From positions 1 through 64,000 of the forward strand of contig NZ_WKEQ01000011.1 of assembly GCF_021605415.1 (NCBI RefSeq): a DNA stretch of 64,000 nt. The letters run 5' to 3'. The position numbers and the translations under genes were made by a program. Below, piece after piece: positions 40,122 through 49,361 of the stretch (position 1 is the stretch's first letter; each line of letters starts with the position of its first letter). The DNA comes from Pseudomonas syringae. Lineage in GTDB: Bacteria > Pseudomonadota > Gammaproteobacteria > Pseudomonadales > Pseudomonadaceae. A model generated the notes under the pieces. The model saw only the letters and a program-made list of their open reading frames with translations. It made no database searches and was not told the DNA's origin.

Positions 40122-40763
40122 GTGTCGAGTACCGAAGACGAACAGTTGGCGGATTTGAAGGACTGGTGGACACGCAACGGCAAACCGCTGGTCACCGGCG
40201 GCCTGTTGGCGCTGGTCATCGTGTTCGGCTGGCAGGCGTATCACAAGTATCAGAGCAACCAGTCGCAAGGCGCCTCCGTGCTCTATCAGCAACTGCTGGA
40301 AACCACGCTGACCCCGGACGGCAAGCCCGACGCTGCACGCGTTGCAGATCTGGCCGGCAAGCTCAACAGCGAATACGGTGGAACGGCGTACGCACAGTAC
40401 GGCAGCCTGTTCGTGGCGAAAGTGGCGGTGGACAGCGGCAAGCTGGACGACGCGGCAACCGAGCTCAAGGCTATTGTCGACAAACCGGCCAATCCGGCGC
40501 TGGGCGAAATCGCCCGTCAGCGTCTGGCTCAGGTCATGGGCGCGCAGAACAAGGCTGATGAAGCCCTGAAGCTGCTTGAAGGCGATGCCGACAAGTCGTT
40601 CCTCGCCACCCGCGAAGAACTCAAGGGCGACCTGCTGGTGCAGTTGGGCCGTACTGACGAAGCGAACGCAGCGTATCAAAAAGCCAAGGCAGCACTGTCG
40701 GATGAAGCGGCGGTCGGCGGCCTTCAAATCAAGCTGGACGACCTGGCCAAAGGGGATGCGTGA
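40122..40763 (+). CDS. yfgM: YfgM-like SecYEG ancillary TPR protein
   Basis: This 213-residue single-span membrane protein starts with GTG at 40122 behind AAGGAG. It has a short cytoplasmic N-terminus (SSTEDEQLADLKDWWTRNGKP), a membrane helix (LVTGGLLALVIVFGWQAYH) and periplasmic TPR-like repeats. YfgM in E. coli binds SecYEG and periplasmic chaperones. It lies between hisS and bamB, as in other gammaproteobacteria, and its stop overlaps the ribosome-binding region of bamB. Confidence 0.92.
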   Translation: MSSTEDEQLADLKDWWTRNGKPLVTGGLLALVIVFGWQAYHKYQSNQSQGASVLYQQLLETTLTPDGKPDAARVADLAGKLNSEYGGTAYAQYGSLFVAKVAVDSGKLDDAATELKAIVDKPANPALGEIARQRLAQVMGAQNKADEALKLLEGDADKSFLATREELKGDLLVQLGRTDEANAAYQKAKAALSDEAAVGGLQIKLDDLAKGDA

Positions 40764-40764
40764 C

Positions 40765-41907
40765 GTGATCCGTTGGAAGCATGCAGCATTGCTGGCTCTG
40801 GCCATTCTGGCCGCGGGTTGCAGCAGCAACAGCAAAAAAGAACTGCCACCGGCCGAACTGACCGACTTCAAAGAAGAAGTCGTGCTGCAGAAGCAGTGGA
40901 GCCGCTCGATCGGTGACGGTCAGGGCGAAACCTACAACATGCTGGTGCCGGCGATCGACGGTGACACCATCTACGCCGCCGATGTAACCGGCGTGCTGAT
41001 GGCCATGGATCGCAGCAACGGTGACGTGAAGTGGGAAAAGGATCTTGAGCTGCCGGTCTCCGGCGCCGTTGGCGTTGGCTACGGTCTGGTCACGATCGGC
41101 ACCCTCAAAGGCGAAATCGTTGCCCTTGACGCCATCAACGGTGAAGAGAAGTGGCGTGCTCGGGTCAACAGCGAAGTGCTCGCGCCCCCGGCCAACAATG
41201 GCGATGTCGTGGTGGTGCAAACCCAGGATGATCGTTTGATCGGTCTGGACGCCGCCACTGGCAACCAGCGTTGGGTATATGACAGCACGCCAGCCGTTCT
41301 GACCCTGCGCGGCACCAGCGCGCCGATCGTCACCAACCGCCTCGCGGTGGCTGGCCTGTCGACCGGTAAAGTGGTGGCCGTGGACATCACCAACGGTGTG
41401 CCGGTATGGGAGCAACGTGTTGCCATTCCGCAAGGCCGTTCGGAACTGGAGCGCGTGGTCGACATCGACGGCGGTCTGTTGTTGTCCGGCGGTACGCTGT
41501 ACGTCGCCAGCTATCAGGGCCGCATCGCGGCGCTGGATCTGGAAAGCGGTCGTCAGTTGTGGCAGCGCGATGCATCGAGCTACGCCGGTGTGGCGCAAGG
41601 TTTCGGCAGCGTCTACGTGAGCCTGTCTTCGGGCACCGTTGAAGGCGTCGACGAGCGTTCCACCACTGCACTGTGGAGCAACGATTCGCTGGCCCGCCGT
41701 GAGTTGTCGGCACCGGAAGTGTTCTCCAGCTATGTTGCAGTCGGTGACCTGGAAGGTTACCTGCACCTGTTGAGTCAGGTGGACGGTCGATTCGTCGGCC
41801 GTGAGCGCATCGACAGCGACGGCCTGCGTGCCCGTCCGCTGGTGGTGGGCGACACGATTTATGTTTATGGCAACAGCGGCAAACTGGAAGCCCTGACCAT
41901 TAAGTAA
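40765..41907 (+). CDS. bamB: Outer membrane assembly lipoprotein BamB
   Basis: This 380-residue beta-propeller lipoprotein of the Bam complex inserts outer membrane proteins. The GTG at 40765 gives a signal peptide with lipobox LAAGC (Cys19) and has AGGGG at 9 bases; the ATG at 40756 lies too close to that site. PQQ-like repeats follow (for example DGDTIYAADVTGVLMAMD, GRIAALDLESGRQLWQRD). Confidence 0.95.
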   Translation: MIRWKHAALLALAILAAGCSSNSKKELPPAELTDFKEEVVLQKQWSRSIGDGQGETYNMLVPAIDGDTIYAADVTGVLMAMDRSNGDVKWEKDLELPVSGAVGVGYGLVTIGTLKGEIVALDAINGEEKWRARVNSEVLAPPANNGDVVVVQTQDDRLIGLDAATGNQRWVYDSTPAVLTLRGTSAPIVTNRLAVAGLSTGKVVAVDITNGVPVWEQRVAIPQGRSELERVVDIDGGLLLSGGTLYVASYQGRIAALDLESGRQLWQRDASSYAGVAQGFGSVYVSLSSGTVEGVDERSTTALWSNDSLARRELSAPEVFSSYVAVGDLEGYLHLLSQVDGRFVGRERIDSDGLRARPLVVGDTIYVYGNSGKLEALTIK

Positions 41908-41959
41908 CAACTATGCTTGGGGTTAACACCCCCAGGCAGCTTCACTGGTGGGTATGAAT

Positions 41960-42060
41960 GTGGGAGCGAGCCTGCTCGCGAGGGGCATGAACGATGACGT
42001 TTACTGCCTCAATGAACGCAGTGTATTTGCGTTTATTCGCGAGCAGGCTCGCTCCCACCA
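41960..42060. repeat. REP doublet between bamB and der
   Basis: TGGGAGCGAGCCTGCTCGCGAG at 41960-41982 and its inverted copy TTCGCGAGCAGGCTCGCTCCCA at 42036-42057 flank a 53-base spacer, forming a typical REPIN. Confidence 0.88.
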
Positions 42061-42143
42061 AAAACCCACAGTGTTGCCCCGAGCACCAGCCGCTGCCTCG
42101 CAGCGGCTTTTGTATTTTCTGAAATAACGAAGTGGAGAGCCGC

Positions 42144-43613
42144 ATGGTTCCCGTAATCGCCCTGGTGGGCCGACCGAACGTCGGCAAGTCCACCTTGTTC
42201 AACCGCCTGACTCGGACGCGCGACGCCATCGTCGGCGACCTGTCCGGTCTGACCCGTGATCGCCAATACGGTGAAGCCAAATGGCAAGGGCGTTCCTACA
42301 TTCTGGTCGACACCGGCGGTATTTCCGGTGACGAGCATGGTATGGACGAAAAAATGGCCGAGCAGTCGCTGCTGGCCATTGAAGAAGCGGATGTCGTGCT
42401 GTTCCTGGTAGACGCCAAGGCCGGTTTCACCGCCGCCGACCAGATGATCGCCGAGCATTTGCGCAAACGTAACAAGCGTTCCTACGTGGTCGCCAACAAG
42501 GTCGACAACATCGACCCGGAAATGGCCCGCGCTGAATTTGCTCCGTTGGGCATGGGCCACGCGATCCCGATCGCCGGTGCTCACGGCCGCGGCATCACCC
42601 AGATGCTGGAAATCGCCCTGGGTGATTTCCCGAGAGACGAAGAAGAGCCGGAAGAAGGCGAAGAAGAGATCGTTGCCGAAGGCGAGGAAGCCAAGCGCAT
42701 TCCGGGCCCGAGCGAAAAGGACGGCATCAAGATCGCCATCATCGGTCGGCCGAACGTCGGCAAGTCGACCCTGGTCAACCGCATGCTCGGTGAAGACCGG
42801 GTAATCGTATACGACCAGCCCGGCACCACCCGCGACAGCATCTACATCCCGTTCGAACGCAACGAGGAAAAGTACACGCTGATCGACACCGCCGGCGTGC
42901 GCAAGCGCGGCAAGATCCACGAAGAAGTCGAAAAGTTCTCCGTGGTCAAAACCCTGCAAGCGATCAAAGACGCTAACGTGGTGATCTTTGTGATGGACGC
43001 CCGTGAAGGCGTGGTCGATCACGACCTTAACCTGCTGGGCTTTGCCCTTGAAGCTGGTCGGGCGCTGGTGATCGCGATCAACAAGTGGGACGGCATGACG
43101 CCGAGCGAGCGCGATTACGTCAAGATCGAGCTGCAGCGTCGTCTGTTCTTCGTCGAGTTTGCGGATATTCACTTCATCTCGGCACTGCACGGCACCGGCG
43201 TGGGCAACCTCTACGCCTCGGTACAGAACTCGTTCAAATCCGCGGTCACCCGCTGGCCGACCAACCGCCTCACCCAGATTCTGGAAGATGCGGTTGGCGA
43301 GCACGCGCCACCGATGGTCAACAACCGCCGGATCAAGCTGCGTTATGCCCACTTGGGTGGTGCCAACCCGCCGATCATCGTGATCCACGGTAACCAGATC
43401 GAGAAAGTGCCGAAGTCGTACGTGCGCTATCTGGAGAACACTTACCGTCGTGTGCTCAAACTGGTCGGTACGCCGATCCGGATCGAGTTCAAGGGCGGCG
43501 ACAACCCGTACGAAGGCAACAAGAACTCGCTGACCGACCGCCAGGTCAACAAAAAGCGTCGCTTGATGTCGCACAACAAAAAAGCCGACAAGAAACGTCG
43601 TGACAAGCGATAA
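42144..43613 (+). CDS. der: Ribosome-assembly GTPase Der (EngA)
   Basis: Der is an essential GTPase with two tandem G domains that acts in 50S subunit assembly. The 489-residue protein has GRPNVGKST near residue 10 and again near 205, with DTGG / DTAG switch II and NKxD motifs ([12 protein letters not shown]), an acidic linker ([16 protein letters not shown]) and a C-terminal KH-like domain with a lysine-rich tail. The ATG at 42144 has GGAG upstream. Confidence 0.97.
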   Translation: MVPVIALVGRPNVGKSTLFNRLTRTRDAIVGDLSGLTRDRQYGEAKWQGRSYILVDTGGISGDEHGMDEKMAEQSLLAIEEADVVLFLVDAKAGFTAADQMIAEHLRKRNKRSYVVANKVDNIDPEMARAEFAPLGMGHAIPIAGAHGRGITQMLEIALGDFPRDEEEPEEGEEEIVAEGEEAKRIPGPSEKDGIKIAIIGRPNVGKSTLVNRMLGEDRVIVYDQPGTTRDSIYIPFERNEEKYTLIDTAGVRKRGKIHEEVEKFSVVKTLQAIKDANVVIFVMDAREGVVDHDLNLLGFALEAGRALVIAINKWDGMTPSERDYVKIELQRRLFFVEFADIHFISALHGTGVGNLYASVQNSFKSAVTRWPTNRLTQILEDAVGEHAPPMVNNRRIKLRYAHLGGANPPIIVIHGNQIEKVPKSYVRYLENTYRRVLKLVGTPIRIEFKGGDNPYEGNKNSLTDRQVNKKRRLMSHNKKADKKRRDKR

Positions 43614-43617
43614 AAGC

Positions 43618-43662
43618 AGCTTCGAGCTTCGAGCTTTCAACTTTTAGCTGCAAGCTTCTAAT
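43618..43662. repeat. Heptad AGCT repeats after der
   Basis: The sequence falls into 7-base units such as AGCTTCG, AGCTTCG, AGCTTTC, AACTTTT, AGCTGCA and AGCTTCT. The period is clear and the unit imperfect. The same repeat type lies on the other side of the der terminator and before guaA. Confidence 0.75.
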
Positions 43663-43678
43663 CAAATCGGTAAAACAA

Positions 43679-43706
43679 GAAGGGCTCCGTTCAGAGCCCT
43701 TTTTTG
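43679..43706 (+). terminator. Terminator after der
   Basis: AAGGGCTC pairs with GAGCCCTT around CGTTCA, followed by a T-run. It lies between two blocks of heptad repeats. Confidence 0.9.
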
Positions 43707-43718
43707 TGGACGGTAGAT

Positions 43719-43796
43719 TCAGCTCCCAGCTTATAGCTCATAACTTGTCACTTGAGATTTACAGCTTACAGCTTGAAACTTGCAGCTCACCTGCCA
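43719..43796. repeat. Heptad AGCT repeats before aminotransferase gene
   Basis: There are about ten imperfect 7-base units, including AGCTCCC, AGCTTAT, AGCTCAT, AACTTGT, AGCTTAC, AGCTTGA, AACTTGC and AGCTCAC. They run almost to the ribosome site of the next gene. Confidence 0.75.
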
Positions 43797-43806
43797 GGGG
43801 TTTCCG

Positions 43807-44955
43807 ATGATCACCAGCAAGCTGCCGAATGTCGGCATCACTATTTTCACGCAAATGTCGCAGCTCGCGGCGCAGACCGGGGCGATCAACCTGTCCCAGG
43901 GTTTCCCTGATTTCGACGGCCCGCAAGCACTGCGTGATGCGGTTGGCCGACACATTGCCAGCGGTCATAACCAGTATTCCCCGATGACCGGCCTGCCGGT
44001 CCTGCGTCAGCAAGTCGCAGCGAAAATCGCCCGTAGCTACGGTGCCAGTGTCGACGCCGACACGGAAGTGACCGTGACGCCCGGCGCGACTCAGGCGATC
44101 TTCTGTGCGATTCAAGCGGTTATCCACAGCGGTGACGAAGTCATTGTCTTTGATCCTTGCTACGACAGTTACGAACCCTCGGTGGAACTGGCCGGCGGCC
44201 GGTGCGTGCATGTGCAGCTTGGGCTCAACGACTTCGCCATCGACTTCGAAAAACTCGGTGCCGCGCTGACGCCGCGCACGCGGATGATCATCCTCAACAC
44301 CCCACACAATCCGAGCGGAGCGCTGATCAGCCGTGCCGAACTGGATCAGTTGGCGGCGTTGATCCGTGACCGCGACATCTATGTCATCAGCGACGAAGTC
44401 TACGAACACCTGGTGTTCGACGGCGTGCCCCACGTCAGCGTGCTGGCCCACGAAGAGTTGTATCAGCGTGCATTCGTGGTCAGCTCTTTCGGTAAGACCT
44501 ACCACGTCACTGGCTGGAAAACCGGCTACGTCGTCGCGCCCCCCGCCCTGACCGCGGAGCTGCGCAAGGTGCATCAGTACGTCAGTTTTTGTGGCGTGAC
44601 GCCGTTGCAATACGCCCTGGCCGATTACATGGCCGAGCATCCGGAACACGTCGAAGAATTGCCGGGTTTCTATCAGGCCAAGCGCGACCTGTTCTGCGAT
44701 TTGCTGGCGCCGTCGCGTTTCAGTTTCACCCGTGTCACTGGCACTTATTTTCAGTTGGTCGACTACTCGCAGATCCGCCCCGACTTGAACGACGTCGACA
44801 TGGCGCTGTGGATGACTCGCGAGCACGGCGTGGCCAGCATTCCTGTGTCGGTGTTCTATCAGCATCCACCCGAAGGCCAGCGCCTGGTGCGGCTGTGCTT
44901 CGCCAAACGCGAGGAGACGCTGCGCGAAGCAGCGGCAAAACTATGCGTGATTTGA
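43807..44955 (+). CDS. Class I PLP aminotransferase (methionine/glutamine-type)
   Basis: This 382-residue fold-type I enzyme resembles YbdL/KAT-type aminotransferases: NLSQGFPDFDGP, NQYSPMTGLPVLRQ, NTPHNPSGA, SDEVYEHLVFDG and the PLP lysine in SSFGKTYHVTGWKTGY. Enzymes of this group use methionine, glutamine or aromatic amino acids with keto acids. CAGGGG precedes the ATG at 43807. The gene overlaps the omega-amidase-like gene by 13 bases, which supports a glutamine transaminase to omega-amidase pathway that recycles keto acids such as the methionine salvage product. Confidence 0.9.
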   Translation: MITSKLPNVGITIFTQMSQLAAQTGAINLSQGFPDFDGPQALRDAVGRHIASGHNQYSPMTGLPVLRQQVAAKIARSYGASVDADTEVTVTPGATQAIFCAIQAVIHSGDEVIVFDPCYDSYEPSVELAGGRCVHVQLGLNDFAIDFEKLGAALTPRTRMIILNTPHNPSGALISRAELDQLAALIRDRDIYVISDEVYEHLVFDGVPHVSVLAHEELYQRAFVVSSFGKTYHVTGWKTGYVVAPPALTAELRKVHQYVSFCGVTPLQYALADYMAEHPEHVEELPGFYQAKRDLFCDLLAPSRFSFTRVTGTYFQLVDYSQIRPDLNDVDMALWMTREHGVASIPVSVFYQHPPEGQRLVRLCFAKREETLREAAAKLCVI

Positions 44956-45734
44956 GTCAACTGCCCAATCTCGATCTGGCGCTGATCCAGACCAGCCTGG
45001 CCTGGCATGATCGTCAGGCCAATCTTGAACATTTCGAACAGCTGCTGGAACAGGCGCGTGGCGCGGATCTGATTGTCCTTCCGGAAATGTTCACCACCGG
45101 ATTCTCCATGGAGTCCGAAACCCTTGCCGAGGCTGAAAACGGCCCAACCAGCAAATGGCTGAAGATTCAGGCCGCGAAGCTCGATGCGGTGATCACTGGC
45201 AGCGTAATCATCCAGGCGGCCGATGGCAGCCATCGCAATCGCCTGCTGTGGGCTCGGCCAGACGGCGAAGTGCTGCATTACGACAAGCGCCATTTGTTCC
45301 GCATGGCCGGCGAGCACAACCACTACACGCCGGGTGAGCGTCAGGTGCAGTTCGAACTCAAGGGCTGGCGCATTCGGCCACTGATTTGCTACGACCTGCG
45401 CTTCCCGGTGTGGAGCCGCGATGCGCAAGACACTGATCTGTTGCTGTACACCGCTAACTGGCCGGGTGCGCGGCGTTCGCACTGGAACCGTTTGCTACCG
45501 GCGCGCGCCATTGAAAACCTGTGCTACGTGGCGGCCGTGAACCGTGTCGGCACCGATGGCAAAGGCTTCGCGTATACAGGTGATAGTCAGGTGCTGGATT
45601 TTCAGGGCGAAACACTGCTCGCGGCGGGGGAGGCCGATGGGGTGTTCCGCGTGGTGTTGGAAGCGGCGCCACTGGCGGCGTATCGCGAGCGTTTCCCGGC
45701 AAACCTGGATGCGGATACCTTCCAGTTCACCTGA
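44943..45734 (+). CDS. Omega-amidase, nitrilase superfamily (YafV/Nit2-like)
   Basis: This 263-residue carbon-nitrogen hydrolase carries the catalytic triad: Glu in VLPEMFTTGF, Lys in YDKRHLFRM and Cys in LICYDLRFPVW. Omega-amidases hydrolyse alpha-ketoglutaramate or alpha-ketosuccinamate made by glutamine or asparagine transaminases. The ATG at 44943 lies inside the end of the upstream aminotransferase gene, so the two are coupled and likely work in sequence. Confidence 0.9.
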   Translation: MRDLSQLPNLDLALIQTSLAWHDRQANLEHFEQLLEQARGADLIVLPEMFTTGFSMESETLAEAENGPTSKWLKIQAAKLDAVITGSVIIQAADGSHRNRLLWARPDGEVLHYDKRHLFRMAGEHNHYTPGERQVQFELKGWRIRPLICYDLRFPVWSRDAQDTDLLLYTANWPGARRSHWNRLLPARAIENLCYVAAVNRVGTDGKGFAYTGDSQVLDFQGETLLAAGEADGVFRVVLEAAPLAAYRERFPANLDADTFQFT

Positions 45735-45815
45735 TATTCGTAAGAAGTTTCATACATTTGCATTCAGGTCTGGCGTTGCGTGCCGATAGGGAGATCAAGC
45801 CAAGGAGGATCTTTC

Positions 45816-46214
45816 ATGACCACGATCAGCGCCACCACCGTCAATCCGTATCCCGTCACGCCTTCGAAAGTGTCGATCCGCGACCCGCTGGAGCAGGCCG
45901 CGAGTCCGCTGAACTCCACCGACGCCAAGGGTGACGGGGAATTGCGCGTCGACAGCTCTGGGGCCAACATTAAACCGGTCGGTGATGCCAGCAGCCCGAT
46001 TGAGGCGCTGAAAAAGCAGATCGCCGAAGCTCAAAAACAATTGGCCGAACTGCAGGCGCAACTGGCCGCCGTGCAAAAAAGCCAAATGGCCGAAGAGCAG
46101 AAGATGCAGCAAGCCATGGCCATCCAGAGCCAGATCGCCGCGACCGCCGCCCGCATCCAGGTTTTGCAGGCCACACTGATGCAGGCAATGCAGAGCATCG
46201 ACACCCACGCCTGA
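45816..46214 (+). CDS. Small FlxA-like coiled-coil protein
   Basis: This 132-residue protein starts at the ATG 45816 behind a near-perfect AAGGAGGA. Residues about 60-130 form a heptad-rich coiled coil (KQIAEAQKQLAELQAQLAAVQKS and following), preceded by a polar, Pro/Ser/Thr-rich N-terminus. It resembles FlxA-like proteins of unknown role. There is no signal peptide. It is monocistronic. Confidence 0.8.
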   Translation: MTTISATTVNPYPVTPSKVSIRDPLEQAASPLNSTDAKGDGELRVDSSGANIKPVGDASSPIEALKKQIAEAQKQLAELQAQLAAVQKSQMAEEQKMQQAMAIQSQIAATAARIQVLQATLMQAMQSIDTHA

Positions 46215-46239
46215 AAATCTTTATTGCCTGACACGACGC

Positions 46240-46309
46240 CTTCGCGAGCAAGCCCGCTCCCACAGTAGGAATGCATTTCCCTGTGGGAGCGGGCTTGCTC
46301 GCGAAGAGG
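46240..46309. repeat. REP doublet upstream of the leuA end
   Basis: CTTCGCGAGCAAGCCCGCTCC (46240-46260) and its inverted partner GGAGCGGGCTTGCTCGCGAAG (46286-46306) flank a short spacer. Both are near-perfect copies of the fluorescent pseudomonad REP. Confidence 0.9.
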
Positions 46310-46341
46310 CCATCCGACTCAGCACAAACTTTCAGGCAAAA

Positions 46342-46375
46342 AAAAGCCCCGAGGCGAAAACCCCGGGGCCTTTTG
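46342..46375 (-). terminator. Terminator of leuA
   Basis: On the minus strand GGCCCCGGGG and CCTCGGGGC pair around TTTTCG and are followed by eight T. It lies 16 bases after the leuA stop. Confidence 0.85.
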
Positions 46376-46390
46376 TCTTTCAGCGGTCGA

Positions 46391-48070
46391 TTAAGCCGCT
46401 TTCGCTTCCGGCTGGCTCAACGAACGGTTCAGCGCGCTGAACAGTGCCTTGAAGCTCGCCGTGGTGATGTTTTCATCGATACCAACGCCGTGCACCGCAC
46501 GTTCGCCGTTCACACGCAGTTCGATGTAGGCTGCCGCTTTGGCGTTGGTGCCCGCGCCGATGGCGTGTTCGTTGTAATCCATGATTTCGACCGGAACCGG
46601 CAGGCCAGCCACCAATGCTTCCAGGGCGCCATTGCCCTTGCCGCGCCAGTGCAGGTTGGTTTCGCCCTGACCCTTGCTCGCCACTTCCACTTCGACGGCG
46701 CTGTTGCCGTTTTCTTCCTGCAGGCGATGGCTGACCAGCGCATACGGAGTGTTGGCTTGCAGGTATTCGCTAATCAACAGCGCGTGGATCTGCTTGGCGG
46801 TCATTTCCAGGCCGAGGCGATCGGTTTCACGCTGCACGACCTGGCTGAACTCGATCTGCATGCGGCGCGGCAGGCTGATGCCATATTCCTGCTCCAGCAA
46901 GTAGGCGATGCCACCCTTGCCCGACTGGCTGTTCACGCGGATCACCGCTTCATAGCTGCGGCCAATGTCGGCCGGGTCGATCGGCAGATAAGGCACTTCC
47001 CAGAGGGTGTCCGGTTTCTGCTGGCTGAAGCCCTTGCGGATCGCATCCTGGTGGGAGCCGGAGAACGCGGTGTGAACCAAGTCACCCACGTACGGGTGAC
47101 GTGGGTGAACCTGAATCTGGTTGCACTCTTCGACGACTTTGCGCACGCCGTCGATGTCGGAGAAGTCCAGCTCAGGGTTCACGCCCTGGGTGTACATGTT
47201 CAACGCCACAGTCACCAGATCGACGTTGCCGGTGCGCTCGCCGTTACCGAACAGACAACCTTCGACACGATCCGCGCCGGCCATCAGGCCCAACTCGGTG
47301 GCTGCGACGCCAGTGCCACGGTCGTTGTGGGTGTGCAGGCTGATGATCACGCTGTCACGACGGTTGATGTTGCGGCCGAACCATTCGATCTGGTCGGCGT
47401 AAATGTTCGGGGTCGCGCATTCCACGGTGGCCGGCAGGTTGAGGATCATCTTGTGCTCAGGCGTCGGGTTCCAGACCTCGATCACCGCATCACAGACTTC
47501 CTTGGCGAACTCCAGTTCGGTGGCGCTGAAGGTTTCCGGCGAGTACTCGAACGTCCACTCGGTGTCCGGCTGCATCGCGGCGTATTTGACGAACAGCTTG
47601 GCCGCGTTGACTGCGATGGCCTTGATGCCGTCCTTGTCCTGGTTGAAGACGATGCGGCGAAAAGACGGCGAGGTGGCGTTGTACAGGTGAACAATGGCTT
47701 TTTTCGCGCCGCGCAGGGATTCGAACGTGCGCTCGATCAGGTCTTCACGGCCCTGGGTCAGCACCTGAATGGTGGTGTCGTCCGGGATGTGGCCTTCTTC
47801 GATCAGCGTACGGACGAAATCGAAATCGGTTTGCGAAGCGGCGGGGAAGGAGGCTTCGATCTCCTTTACGCCGACCTGCACCAGGGTTTTCCAGAAGCGC
47901 AGCTTCTTCACCGCGTCCATTGGCTCGATCAGCGACTGGTTGCCATCACGCAGGTCGGAACTGCACCAGATCGGCGCGGCGTCGATGGTTTTCGACGGCC
48001 AAGTGCGATCCGGCAGATTGATGACGGGAAATGCGCGGTATTTCGAAGACGGGTCTTTGAGCATGCTCAT
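46391..48070 (-). CDS. leuA: 2-isopropylmalate synthase
   Basis: LeuA condenses acetyl-CoA with 2-ketoisovalerate, the first committed step of leucine synthesis. The 559-residue protein is the long LeuA type: a TIM barrel with [24 protein letters not shown] and [15 protein letters not shown], a linker, and a C-terminal leucine-sensing domain. AAGGA stands 7 bases before the ATG. Upstream, a 25-residue leader frame rich in leucine suggests attenuation control in addition to feedback inhibition. Confidence 0.97.
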   Translation of the reverse strand: MSMLKDPSSKYRAFPVINLPDRTWPSKTIDAAPIWCSSDLRDGNQSLIEPMDAVKKLRFWKTLVQVGVKEIEASFPAASQTDFDFVRTLIEEGHIPDDTTIQVLTQGREDLIERTFESLRGAKKAIVHLYNATSPSFRRIVFNQDKDGIKAIAVNAAKLFVKYAAMQPDTEWTFEYSPETFSATELEFAKEVCDAVIEVWNPTPEHKMILNLPATVECATPNIYADQIEWFGRNINRRDSVIISLHTHNDRGTGVAATELGLMAGADRVEGCLFGNGERTGNVDLVTVALNMYTQGVNPELDFSDIDGVRKVVEECNQIQVHPRHPYVGDLVHTAFSGSHQDAIRKGFSQQKPDTLWEVPYLPIDPADIGRSYEAVIRVNSQSGKGGIAYLLEQEYGISLPRRMQIEFSQVVQRETDRLGLEMTAKQIHALLISEYLQANTPYALVSHRLQEENGNSAVEVEVASKGQGETNLHWRGKGNGALEALVAGLPVPVEIMDYNEHAIGAGTNAKAAAYIELRVNGERAVHGVGIDENITTASFKALFSALNRSLSQPEAKAA

Positions 48071-48090
48071 CGGGAAATTCCTTATTGTCT

Positions 48091-48108
48091 GGGCCGAAAA
48101 GAGGCGGC
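48091..48108 (-). promoter_or_regulatory. Hairpin in the leuA leader
   Basis: On the minus strand GGCCG pairs with CGGCC around CCTCTTTT, a few bases upstream of the leuA ribosome site. It could form one of the alternative structures expected of a leader-peptide attenuator, or act at translation initiation. No T-run follows directly. Confidence 0.5.
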
Positions 48109-48160
48109 CTGCCGGTGGTGCGAATGTGTGGGGAAAACGTGTCGGGCGAGACGCAACGAT

Positions 48161-48238
48161 TCAGCCTGGCAGTCGTGCGCTGACGAGGCACAGGCTGCGG
48201 TGCTGACGAAGCTGAATGAGGGTGTGAGAGGTTTTCAT
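48161..48238 (-). CDS. Putative leucine leader peptide of leuA
   Basis: This 25-residue frame (MKTSHTLIQLRQHRSLCLV, then SARLPG) lies 90 bases upstream of leuA on the same strand. Five of its 25 residues are leucine (CTC, CTT, CTG, CTC, CTG), and it also has Ile and Val, as expected of a branched-chain leader peptide. A GAAGG-like ribosome site is close to the ATG. Attenuation of leu operons by leader peptides is well known in proteobacteria; for this gene it is inferred. Confidence 0.6.
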   Translation of the reverse strand: MKTSHTLIQLRQHRSLCLVSARLPG

Positions 48239-48239
48239 G

Positions 48240-48433
48240 CCTTCAACCCTAACCGCGAGAATGGAGGATGGCAAGCGGCGGAAAAAAATTGAGAGAAATC
48301 CTCGAAAAGCAGGTTTCTGCGCGATTTTATTGTGCTTGGTGGCGAGAATCTTTCTGATGTTTGCGCGAGGTTTGATTGGGGCGCAATCGAGATCGGGGTG
48401 TGCCAGGACGAGATTTCGTGGCTGTGAGTCTGT
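48240..48433. other. Upstream region of leuA
   Basis: This non-coding stretch must hold the leuA promoter on the minus strand. It is more A+T rich than its surroundings (runs of A near 48282 and T near 48334), but I cannot pick out a clear -35/-10 pair. No gene is visible. Confidence 0.4.
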
Positions 48434-48512
48434 CTTCGCGGGCAAGCCCGCTCCCAGGTTTCTCGAGTTTGTGTACGACTCGGACACTGTGGGAGCTGGC
48501 TTGCCAGCGATG
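48434..48512. repeat. REP pair, two sequence types
   Basis: CTTCGCGGGCAAGCCCGCTCC (48434-48454) is of one REP type, and GTGGGAGCTGGCTTGCCAGCG (48489-48509) is of a second type. Mixed pairs suggest decay or recombination between REP families. Confidence 0.8.
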
Positions 48513-48536
48513 AGGCCTGTCGCCTCGACTCATAAC

Positions 48537-49358
48537 CTAAGGCTGAAACGCCCCGATGAAAATCGCCGGATCCACTCGCGCATCATTGAGACTGACATTC
48601 CAATGCATGTGCGGCCCGGTCGCCCGACCCGTTGCGCCAACCTTGCCGACCACGCCGCCGCGTGCCAGTTGTTGCCCGACCTTCACGTCAATCTTCGACA
48701 TGTGACAGAACATGCTGATAAAGCCCTGTCCATGGTCGACAAACACCGTGTTGCCATTGAAAAAGTAATTGCCGATCAGAATCACTTTGCCTGCCGCCGG
48801 CGTCTTGATTGGCGTACCGGCCGGCACCGCGAAGTCGAGGCCGGCGTGAGGGTTACGCTCTTCACCGTTGAAGAAACGGCGCACACCGAACTTGCTCGAC
48901 AGCGGCCCGTTGACCGGTTTGTCGAGCAACAGATTGCTCGGGATGTTCGGGCTGAAGCTGCGGTAGGCGGCGATCTGTTCGGCCAGTTCACCTTCGATGC
49001 GCTTGAGGTTCGACTGATCCGGATTGACCTGCTGCTTGTTCTTCAGAGTGATGCGCTGTTCCGGGTACTTCTTGTTGCCGACCGTGAAACCCAGAGTGCG
49101 ACCGCCGCTGGTAACAGCCTGCGCACCGGGTTTGACGGTCAGCGGGATGCCGACAATCGCCAGCCAGTTGTTTTGTTCCTTGACCACCAGCACAGGTTTG
49201 CCCTGATACGTGGCTTTCGGCGCCTGGGCAGTGCTGCCCAGATCCACCACCGCCACGCCCCCCGGCACCGGTTTGTTGAGCAGCCGGGTGATGTAACTGT
49301 CGGCTTGGGCATTGAAGGTCAGAAGCAACAACAGCAGCGGAGCAAGAAAACGTGGCAT
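48537..49358 (-). CDS. Exported M23-family metallopeptidase
   Basis: This 273-residue protein has a signal peptide (residues 1-19, MPRFLAPLLLLLLTFNAQA) and a C-terminal LytM/M23 peptidase domain with the zinc ligands in NPHAGLDFAVP, and HMHWNVSL. The N-terminal half is a beta-rich region (DUF-type PqaA/PepM domain). Such enzymes cut peptidoglycan cross-links or activate amidases. It starts 3 bases after xseA and is probably co-transcribed with it. Confidence 0.9.
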   Translation of the reverse strand: MPRFLAPLLLLLLTFNAQADSYITRLLNKPVPGGVAVVDLGSTAQAPKATYQGKPVLVVKEQNNWLAIVGIPLTVKPGAQAVTSGGRTLGFTVGNKKYPEQRITLKNKQQVNPDQSNLKRIEGELAEQIAAYRSFSPNIPSNLLLDKPVNGPLSSKFGVRRFFNGEERNPHAGLDFAVPAGTPIKTPAAGKVILIGNYFFNGNTVFVDHGQGFISMFCHMSKIDVKVGQQLARGGVVGKVGATGRATGPHMHWNVSLNDARVDPAIFIGAFQP

Positions 49359-49361
49359 GGA

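Noticed and set aside
42033..43640. Very long open frame antisense to der (and similar ones antisense to guaA, guaB, hscA and ispG)
   Set aside because: These are typical shadows of high-G+C coding strands; their composition (His/Asp/Gln/Val rich, no family motif) follows from the real gene on the other strand.
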